Source: Fibrobacter sp. (GTDB taxonomy: Bacteria; Fibrobacterota; Fibrobacteria; Fibrobacterales; Fibrobacteraceae). Taken from it: a stretch of 47,556 bases of DNA. Below the pieces are notes generated by a model. It was not told the origin of the DNA and made no database searches. It saw only the letters and a list, made by a program, of their open reading frames with translations. This document shows positions 42,601 to 47,556 of this stretch, in pieces. The position numbers and the translations under genes were made by a program. How positions within the stretch are numbered: the first letter of the stretch is position 1; each line of letters opens with the position of its first letter. The DNA lies in contig JAILDK010000048.1 in assembly GCA_024689485.1 (NCBI GenBank), positions 1 to 47,556 of the forward strand, given 5' to 3'.

Positions 42601-44147
42601 TGGGCAAAGAGCTGCTTAAAGTACCAGTAAAGCAGCTGCGGCTTTTCAGAGAGAACGGCGAGCGGCTGGTCAGAGCCCATCGAACCGATCGGTTCCACGC
42701 CATTCGAAGCCATCGAATTCAAAATGAAGTCCGTATCTTCACGGGTGTAACCGAAGAGCTTCTGGCGCTTCATCAAAGTATCTTCATTCACAGCGACTTC
42801 GCCGACCGCGTTGAAGAAGCCGTGGATGTCGATATGGTTTTCCTTGACCCAGCGGCGATACGGTTCCTTGCGGGCAAAGCGAGTCTTGACCGCCTTATCC
42901 TTGTAGAAACGACCCGTTCTGAGGTTGATGAGGAGCATCTGACCCGGACGGAGAGAGCCCTTTTCGGCCACGTCTTCCGGGGCAATGTCCAAAACGCCCG
43001 CTTCCGAAGCGAACACCATGAAGTTGTTCTTCAAAATCGTGTAACGTGCCGGGCGGAGACCGTTTCTGTCGAGAGTCGCACCGACCCATTCGCCATCGGT
43101 AAAGGCGACGGCTGCCGGGCCATCCCACGGTTCCATGATGCCAGCGTGATATTCGAAGAAGCCGCGCACATCCGGGCCCATCGCATGCTTTTTACCCCAA
43201 GCCTGCGGCATGAGCATCATCATCGAATGACCGACTTCACGACCGCCGAGAGTCAAAAGTTCAAGAACGTTGTCCAAGTTGCCCGAGTCGCTCGAACCCT
43301 TTTCGAGAATCGGCATGAGCTTTTTGATATCGCTACCGAAGAGCGGCGATTCCAAATTCTTTTCACGCGCCTTCATCCAGTTGCGGTTACCGCGGATCGT
43401 GTTGATTTCGCCGTTGTGCGCCATGTAGCGGAACGGCTGGGAAAGCGGCCAGCTCGGGAAGGTGTTCGTGGAATAGCGCTGGTGCACAACGGCAACGGCA
43501 CTTTCAAAGTTTTCGTCGTTCAAGTCCGGGTAGAAAACCGGAACCTGCGGGCCAGTCATCATGCCCTTGTAAACGATGGTGCGGGCAGAAAGGCTTGCCA
43601 CGTAGAAACCGTCGGCGCCATCGGCTTCGAGGCCCGATTCATGTTCGGCGCGCTTGCGGATCACGAGGAGAGCGCGTTCCAAAGATTCACCTGTCAGATC
43701 CTTTTTGGACTGCAAGAAGATCTGGGCGATGAACGGCATTTCTGCGCGGGCAGATTCACCGATCGAAGAGGCTACCACCGGAACGTCGCGACTTTCGAGA
43801 ACTTCGAAATCCTCTTCCTTCGCAATCTTTTCGATGAGAGCCATCACATCGCTGCGCTTCTTTTCGTTCTGCGGAAGGAAGAGCATACCGACACCGTAAT
43901 GGCCAAGTTCCGGAAGCTTCATCTTCAGAGATTTCTTAAAGAAGTTGTCCGGGATCTGGACGAGCAAACCGGCACCGTCACCGGTATTGACGTCTGCACC
44001 CGTAGCACCTCTGTGGAGGAGGTTGCAGAGAACCTTCACGCCTTTTTCGACGATTCCGTGTTCTCGATTGCCATTCATGTTCAGGACAAAACCGACACCG
44101 CACGCGTCGTGTTCGTTCTGCGGGTTGTATAGACCTTGAGCCTTCAT
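39663..44147 (-). CDS. gltB: Glutamate synthase large subunit
   Basis: This 1494-residue enzyme makes two glutamates from glutamine and 2-oxoglutarate. It has an N-terminal glutamine amidotransferase domain with the catalytic cysteine C16 (EHDACGVGF; the 15-residue leader is presumably removed), a central domain, and an FMN/iron-sulfur synthase domain with SGEGGEDPARY and a cysteine set in CVMMRHCHSNTCPVGVATQ. The C-terminal beta-helix carries GGNVILYGATSGE. The length matches the family. AAGGAGACAT before the ATG is a good ribosome binding site. It leads the gltB-gltD-regulator operon. Confidence 0.97.
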   Translation of the reverse strand: MKAQGLYNPQNEHDACGVGFVLNMNGNREHGIVEKGVKVLCNLLHRGATGADVNTGDGAGLLVQIPDNFFKKSLKMKLPELGHYGVGMLFLPQNEKKRSDVMALIEKIAKEEDFEVLESRDVPVVASSIGESARAEMPFIAQIFLQSKKDLTGESLERALLVIRKRAEHESGLEADGADGFYVASLSARTIVYKGMMTGPQVPVFYPDLNDENFESAVAVVHQRYSTNTFPSWPLSQPFRYMAHNGEINTIRGNRNWMKAREKNLESPLFGSDIKKLMPILEKGSSDSGNLDNVLELLTLGGREVGHSMMMLMPQAWGKKHAMGPDVRGFFEYHAGIMEPWDGPAAVAFTDGEWVGATLDRNGLRPARYTILKNNFMVFASEAGVLDIAPEDVAEKGSLRPGQMLLINLRTGRFYKDKAVKTRFARKEPYRRWVKENHIDIHGFFNAVGEVAVNEDTLMKRQKLFGYTREDTDFILNSMASNGVEPIGSMGSDQPLAVLSEKPQLLYWYFKQLFAQVTNPPIDPIREELVMSLMTFLGIHDNILAEEPSQARLLKFRYPVLSNEDLGRLRSLSQEDFKCATVQMGFPVLSDSLSAGKLLEQALTDLCKKAEEEVRRGNKVIILSDKDLPDEFAPIPAILAVSAVNQHLARVGVRTSCGLILETGEAREVMHVASLLGFGATAINPYLAFESIAHMSRLQELDKQIGVTEAVEHYIDAMNKGLKKIMSRMGISTLRSYRNAQVFEIVGISKEVVDKYFTGAASRVGGVGMEEIAKEVLMRWRAAIESHSPILPSGGEYRLRKDGERHLWTPEAISDLQIAVRTGNQQRYDSYAERINNQQKHQSTLRGLFTFKKTDAIPLDEVEPASEIMKRFVTGAMSYGAISNEAHESIAIAMNRIGARSNSGEGGEDPARYIPLPNGDSLSSATKQVASGRFGVTDEYLVNASELQIKIAQGAKPGEGGQLPGHKVSEQIARVRHSTPGVTLISPPPHHDIYSIEDIAQLIFDLRNANDKARISVKLVSEVGVGTVAAGVAKARADMILISGYDGGTGASPVSSVKHVGAPWELGLSEAQTTLVLNKLRSRVRLQVDGQMKTGRDVVIGALLGAEEFGFATVILVVLGCVMMRHCHSNTCPVGVATQDPELRKRFKGAPEHIIQYLTFVAEEVRHYMAQLGFRTFDEMIGRSDLLEMNKAIDFWKAQGLDYSGILYRASEKNDEVRCTMKQETGLEGAFDYEILKSVENSIETKKPITLNLPIRNTNRTFGTIISSRIAKKYGYAGLPDDTITLHVKGSAGQSLGAFAAHGLTIDLEGEANDYIGKSLSGAKIIVRPPKESTFAPEDNVIGGNVILYGATSGEVYLNGRVGERFGIRNSGALAVVEGVGDHGCEYMTGGRVVVLGPTGINFGAGMSGGIAYVYDEDGRFDSVCNTEMIDLDPLNEEDEAELKQLIENHAKYTGSPKAKRILANWDLERELFVKVFPMEYRRALNNMKNQNRG

Positions 44148-44167
44148 ATGTCTCCTTCGTCATCAAA

Positions 44168-44183
44168 GTGGCTACATCGCCAC
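44168..44183 (-). promoter_or_regulatory. Hairpin in the gltB leader
   Basis: GTGGC-GATGTA-GCCAC gives a perfect 5-bp stem with a 6-nt loop about 20 nt before the gltB ATG, just upstream of its ribosome binding site. It could affect translation, but the stem is short. Confidence 0.35.
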
Positions 44184-44256
44184 CTCAATCGTACAGGAAA
44201 AAATTATTTGCTCAAGGTTTTCGGGTAAAGGGTTTTGGAAATTTTCGACCGACAAG

Positions 44257-44285
44257 ATTGTAACATAAATGTCAGAATGTTACAA
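44257..44285 (-). promoter_or_regulatory. gltB promoter embedded in a perfect inverted repeat
   Basis: On the minus strand TTGTAA (44280-44285), 17 bp, TACAAT (44257-44262) makes a good sigma-70-type promoter about 110 bp before gltB. The same DNA is the perfect repeat TTGTAACAT-N10-ATGTTACAA (44258-44285), whose half-sites are 19 bp apart and coincide with the -35 and -10 boxes. Read on the plus strand it gives TTGTAA, 17 bp, TACAAA, so it may fire both ways. A dimeric repressor bound here would block the promoter. Confidence 0.6.
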
Positions 44286-44330
44286 AAATGTAATTCCATT
44301 TTTGAAGAAAATTTGTCGGCGTTTTAAAAC

Positions 44331-44366
44331 AAAATTGGCGAAATTGATATCAAAATCGCCAATTTT
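44331..44366 (-). terminator. Large inverted repeat, probable terminator of the STAS operon
   Basis: AAAATTGGCGA (44331-44341) and TCGCCAATTTT (44356-44366) are a perfect 11-bp inverted repeat; the 14-nt centre contains a second palindrome, TTGATATCAA. On the minus strand the stem ends in TTTTGTTTT, as in an intrinsic terminator, 86 bp past the STAS stop. Binding-site function is also possible. Confidence 0.5.
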
Positions 44367-44452
44367 CAAATGTGAATTTGTGTGCAAAAATCTTTTTTGT
44401 CGAATATCGAGGCTTCAAAAAAAATTTTTGTCACCTTTCGCCCAAGGCGATT

Positions 44453-44749
44453 TTATTCGAGAGTCAGGATATCATTGAAGCCCGTGACTTCAAAGATTTC
44501 CTTCACTTCCGGCTTCGCATTGCGAATGACCATGCGGCCCTGCTTGTTCATCACCTTTTGGGCAGAAAGCAGAATGCGGAGACCTGCAGAAGAGATGTAT
44601 TCCAAATTGACGAAATCAAAAATGAGTTCCGTGACGCCGTCGAGCTTGCCCTGGATTTCCCCATCGAGCTGCGGGGCGGTCAGCGTATCCAAGCGGCCTT
44701 CCACAGCAAAAGTCATCGTCTGTCCGGCAGTAGTCTTTTCGATCTTCAT
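44453..44749 (-). CDS. STAS-domain anti-sigma-factor antagonist
   Basis: This 98-residue protein is a single STAS domain of the SpoIIAA/RsbV type. The switch segment EYISSAGLRILLSAQ contains S54, which aligns with the serine phosphorylated by the partner kinase. The unphosphorylated form would bind an RsbW-like kinase and release its target. The ribosome binding site GAGGATG is good. It is the last gene of the partner-switching operon, with the phosphatase/kinase and the MATE-kinase-like protein upstream. No sigma factor gene is visible. Confidence 0.9.
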   Translation of the reverse strand: MKIEKTTAGQTMTFAVEGRLDTLTAPQLDGEIQGKLDGVTELIFDFVNLEYISSAGLRILLSAQKVMNKQGRMVIRNAKPEVKEIFEVTGFNDILTLE

Positions 44750-44817
44750 AATTCATCCTCACTGGCAATCGTTTTGAAAATTCTTTCTTTACCCAATTTA
44801 ATCACATTTTGAGACAT
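44746..44817 (-). CDS. Possible 23-codon small ORF between the MATE and STAS genes
   Basis: A short frame (MSQNVIKLGKER at its start, ending EDEL) begins 11 bp after the MATE stop and ends in TGA overlapping the STAS ATG (ATGA). It therefore exactly fills the gap. It is basic then acidic and has no known motif. There is no clear ribosome binding site, so it may be chance. If translated, it could couple STAS synthesis to upstream translation. Confidence 0.25.
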   Translation of the reverse strand: MSQNVIKLGKERIFKTIASEDEL

Positions 44818-44828
44818 TGCAAAGTCTT

Positions 44829-46559
44829 TTACGCCCAAGACTCCCTGTCAAAGCGGAAAACATGCCGATTATAGCTCATGGTGAGCATATAAAGCTTTTC
44901 CCGCTGATACGCCATCAGGGCGGTTACAAAGTAGGCGCGCAAGTCCGAGACCACCATTTCGAGGTCCGTCATGTTCTGCAACACGCCGTTGTCCTTCATG
45001 ACGCAAATAACCTTTCCCTGGAAAATGCGCACGCTGAACTCGGTATAGACCTTGCGGTTCCGGTTCACATCGTAAATGTGCATGCCGAGTTCTTCGACCA
45101 GGAGCATCACCTTGTTGCAAATCGAATTTTCCACATTTTTTTTGCGCAGATAATCGCCCATGTGATCGCGCAAAGCGACAATGTTCTGCGGCGTGACTTC
45201 GCAGCTTTCCGCTTTCCACATGTCCTTTCCACGGTGGAGCAAGAGCGGAAAATACTTTTTGCCGTAAACCGCAAGGAACGCCACCACGCAAATCGCAAAC
45301 GAAATAAACGGCGCCACCGCAAGCCCCACCCAGATACCGTAAGAACCGTAAAGGCTCCCCAAAATCACGCAGCAAAGGATCGGCATCAGCAGGTCGCGCA
45401 TCAACACAATGAACATCGAAAACAGCGGATTGTGATGCTGGTAAAACGGCGCATAGACCCTCTGGAAAGCTTTGACGAGGCACCCGATACTCGCCACGCG
45501 CACCGCCCAAATCGCCTCGGGCAAAATGCTTGTCGAATGGATGTGAAAAAGATCCGCGAGGAACGGCGCCCACACAATCAAGAACGCGGTCATCAAAACG
45601 CCTTCCACCAAAATCGATTCGTTCACATACTTCATCACACGGCGAACGCCGATCAGGTTGCGTTCCCCGCGGTACACCGAAACCAAAGGTTCTGCCGCAA
45701 GCCAAATACCGCCAAAAACAGAACCGAGTTCCACCACTTCAAAAATCATGGCGAGCACCGGCATCGAATCCGGATCGCAGGAACGCAAAAAGAAGCGCGT
45801 CAAAAGGAAGGTGAAAATGGAAAAGCACAGGTAGGCACTGCTCTTTGCCACGCTAAAGCGGAACACCGATGCAATGTCCTTTACGTTCACATGCAGCTTA
45901 AAATGCAGCGAATTTGACTTTTTGAAGAAGTGCAACAGGAGCACGCCCAAAAAGAGAATGCTCGCCACAAACAGCGCAAGGCCAAGCCCCGCAATGCCCA
46001 TCGAGTCTACAAAATACAGGGACAAAGCCACTTCCGCAGCAATCAAAATGCCGTAGGACCAAAAAGTCAAAACCTCATCGCCGTCGGCATAGACGAGTTC
46101 CGAAAGAAAATACCCTACCGGCAGCACAAGTACAACACCGAGGAACCACTTGTAAAACGGAAGAACTTCCATCACCAGCTCTGGCGGCACACCAAGAAAT
46201 TCAAGAATCGCATCCCGCGCCAGGGCAAAAAATCCAAACAGCACCACGCCCGAAAAAAGGGCGAGCAGAACGCCCTGACCAAAATGTTTTGCCGCTTCTT
46301 CGGGCTTTAACTCCCCGACCGCCGTCGTATAGCAAATGGTCGTACCGCAAGCGATGCAGGCACCGACGAACAAGACAAAGCTAAAGAGAGGCGTCACCAT
46401 CGTCACCGCGGCAAGAGCCGTTTCGCCGATCAGGTTACTCGCAATAATTTTGCAAATGAGCATCACCAGGATTTCGGCAACCATCGAGAACGATGACACA
46501 AAGAGCATCGAAAGGTATCGACGGCCCGAAAAGCTGTGAAGGATTCCTCTTTTAAGCAT
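44829..46559 (-). CDS. MATE-family transporter fused to a degenerate RsbW-like domain
   Basis: This 576-residue protein has about twelve membrane helices up to residue 435 with MATE-like features (LAAVTMVTPLFSFVLFVGAC at 49-68 and a pseudo-repeat after 230). A soluble C-terminal domain of about 125 residues (450-576) follows and resembles the RsbW/SpoIIAB GHKL fold: LLVEELGMHIYDVN (486-499) looks like the N box and MKDNGV (521-526) like the G1 box. The usual asparagine after the N-box glutamate is histidine (H494), and no Gly-rich G2 loop follows, so ATP binding may be lost. It overlaps the phosphatase gene by 8 bp. A membrane-bound docking site for the STAS protein is the likely role; transport substrate unknown. 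Confidence 0.82.
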   Translation of the reverse strand: MLKRGILHSFSGRRYLSMLFVSSFSMVAEILVMLICKIIASNLIGETALAAVTMVTPLFSFVLFVGACIACGTTICYTTAVGELKPEEAAKHFGQGVLLALFSGVVLFGFFALARDAILEFLGVPPELVMEVLPFYKWFLGVVLVLPVGYFLSELVYADGDEVLTFWSYGILIAAEVALSLYFVDSMGIAGLGLALFVASILFLGVLLLHFFKKSNSLHFKLHVNVKDIASVFRFSVAKSSAYLCFSIFTFLLTRFFLRSCDPDSMPVLAMIFEVVELGSVFGGIWLAAEPLVSVYRGERNLIGVRRVMKYVNESILVEGVLMTAFLIVWAPFLADLFHIHSTSILPEAIWAVRVASIGCLVKAFQRVYAPFYQHHNPLFSMFIVLMRDLLMPILCCVILGSLYGSYGIWVGLAVAPFISFAICVVAFLAVYGKKYFPLLLHRGKDMWKAESCEVTPQNIVALRDHMGDYLRKKNVENSICNKVMLLVEELGMHIYDVNRNRKVYTEFSVRIFQGKVICVMKDNGVLQNMTDLEMVVSDLRAYFVTALMAYQREKLYMLTMSYNRHVFRFDRESWA

Positions 46560-47556
46560 TCTTTTCGATCGTCAAAATATTCTTGTCGCCTTCGCGCGTG
46601 TATTCCATTTTGTCCATGGTCTTTTTGACGAGGAAAATGCCGAGTCCGCCGATTTCACGTTCTTCTGCAGAAAGCGTCACGTCCGGATCTTCCTTTTGCA
46701 AAGGATTGTACGGAACTCCGGCATCGATAAAGATCAGCTTGGCGCGGAACGGATTGTTCGCGGATTCGATTTGCAATGTGAGCTTGGGCGACTTCGAATA
46801 TTGCACGATGTTGCCCGCAATTTCATCGACAGCGACGCTGATCTGCGTTTGCGTCTTCATGGGGCAGCCCGCCTCCTCAAGCGTCTGCTCTACGAACGCA
46901 TAAAGCTCCGAGAGCTTTTCTCTGGTCGCATCCAATGTGATTTCTTTCAACATACCACCCTCCGCCGACTTTCCATGGAACAGGAGAGACAGCATTGTAA
47001 TATCATCAAATTGCGGAGCATTCCGTACGAATTCATCCACCGATAACTTAACATTTTGGCACAGCATTCCGTTCCGCTTGATCGCGTTCAAGAGCCTTTC
47101 ATTGCCAAAAAGGGACTCATACGGATCCGTCGCCTCGGTAACGCCATCCGTGTACAGGAAAAGGGAATCTTCCTTGGCGAGTTCCAAGGACTGCAAATTG
47201 AAGCGAACGCCCGACATACCGCCCAAAACAAAGTTCGCCTTGCTTTTCGCAAATTCCACGCTGCCATCTGCATGGCGAATCACCGGCGGATTATGGCCCG
47301 CCGAAACAAAGTCCACATGCCCCGTCTTCAAATTCAGAACGCCCATCCAAACGGTCACAAACATGTTCTGATCGTTCTTTGCTGCCAAACGGTCGTTCGT
47401 CTGTTCAAAGGCTTCGTTCAGCGGAATACCTGTCATCACCACCGTTTTGAGCAACGTGCGAACGCCCATCAAGTACATCGCCGCCGGGATTCCCTTGCCC
47501 GAAACGTCTGCAATCATAAAGGCAAAATGATCTTCATCCATCTGGTAAAAATCGTA
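46552..47556 (-). CDS. SpoIIE/RsbU-type phosphatase fused to an RsbW-like kinase (5' end outside window)
   Basis: The frame is open to the window edge, so the N-terminus is missing; 334 residues are seen. Counting from the Met at 47541, a PP2C/SpoIIE phosphatase domain (1-190) has DVSGKG (12-17), SAGHNPP, YTDGVTEA (130-137) and the metal-binding DD (179-180). An RsbW-like GHKL kinase domain (198-329) has VDEIAGN (238-244, N box), IDAGVPYNP (G1) and GGLGIFLV (298-305, G2), all intact. The protein holds both the kinase and the phosphatase for a STAS partner. The gene overlaps the MATE gene by 8 bp. A sensor domain may precede the visible part. Confidence 0.9.
   Translation of the reverse strand, partial: YDFYQMDEDHFAFMIADVSGKGIPAAMYLMGVRTLLKTVVMTGIPLNEAFEQTNDRLAAKNDQNMFVTVWMGVLNLKTGHVDFVSAGHNPPVIRHADGSVEFAKSKANFVLGGMSGVRFNLQSLELAKEDSLFLYTDGVTEATDPYESLFGNERLLNAIKRNGMLCQNVKLSVDEFVRNAPQFDDITMLSLLFHGKSAEGGMLKEITLDATREKLSELYAFVEQTLEEAGCPMKTQTQISVAVDEIAGNIVQYSKSPKLTLQIESANNPFRAKLIFIDAGVPYNPLQKEDPDVTLSAEEREIGGLGIFLVKKTMDKMEYTREGDKNILTIEKNA

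Larger units (their letters stand above)
44148..44452. other. 305-bp AT-rich intergenic region upstream of gltB
   Basis: No gene is supported here. From the gltB side it holds a leader hairpin (44168-44183), a promoter within a perfect inverted repeat (44257-44285), a large inverted repeat that can act as terminator of the STAS gene (44331-44366), and a weaker 5-bp hairpin (44438-44450). A short open frame on the plus strand is not convincing as a gene. Confidence 0.7.

Noticed and set aside
44148-44452. Sigma-54 (-24/-12) promoter before gltB
   Set aside because: I looked for GG-N10-GC because of the NifA-type gene in the operon and found no convincing match; the sigma-70-type promoter is better.
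44269-44478. 69-codon plus-strand frame in the gltB upstream region
   Set aside because: It starts inside the promoter repeat, has no ribosome binding site, runs antisense into the STAS gene and has no recognisable motif.

Overview
The window looks like a chromosomal segment of a Fibrobacter-type bacterium (phylum Fibrobacterota). This is inferred from gene content, not from a database search. The pointers are a Gram-negative envelope with many beta-barrel and lipoprotein genes, a lipoprotein with a long serine-rich linker before a CotH domain, an OmpA protein with thrombospondin type 3 repeats, AgmX/TonB-like and ExbB/ExbD genes beside giant TPR proteins, and futalosine-pathway menaquinone genes. 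Base composition is near 50% G+C by eye. There are no insertion sequences, phage genes or CRISPR arrays. Most genes are on the minus strand in tight operons with 4-bp ATGA overlaps.

Positions 1-7361 hold fmt-rsmB and two small secreted proteins, an M18 aminopeptidase, birA, and a quinone cluster (menG, a UbiX-type enzyme, a UbiA-type prenyltransferase) ending in a small membrane protein. Positions 7362-10165 hold a CotH lipoprotein and tRNA-Phe and tRNA-Ser separated by a terminator. Positions 10173-16882 hold comF, the rod-shape operon mreB-mreC-mreD-mrdA-rodA, and a small lipoprotein.

Positions 16947-29123 are an envelope block read leftward: a beta-helix/TSP3/OmpA protein, a barrel-TPR fusion, a 1251-residue TPR protein, ExbB, two ExbD-like proteins, an AgmX/TonB-like protein and another outer-membrane protein. 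Together they resemble a proton-driven trans-envelope machine of the Tol/Exb/Agl-Glt type, with anchors to peptidoglycan and the outer membrane. Positions 29318-33291 hold a histone-H1-like protein and the operon tyrS-pfkB-mqnB-mqnD. With the genes at 5-7 kb, this shows menaquinone synthesis by the futalosine route.

Positions 33529-36586 (plus strand) hold a zinc macrodomain protein, a DUF1848 protein with a CX3CX2C motif, a barrel protein and a lipoprotein. Positions 36684-44147 hold gltB-gltD plus a NifA-type sigma-54 activator, behind a promoter that coincides with a perfect inverted repeat. Positions 44453-47556 hold a partner-switching module: a SpoIIE phosphatase fused to an RsbW-like kinase (cut by the window edge), a MATE transporter fused to a degenerate kinase-like domain, and a STAS protein.

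The strongest candidates for new biology are the MATE-containing partner-switching operon, the envelope machine with one aspartate-less ExbD, the macrodomain/DUF1848 pair, and the symmetric promoter-operator upstream of gltB. Three or four terminators that sit at or over the start of the next gene also deserve a look.
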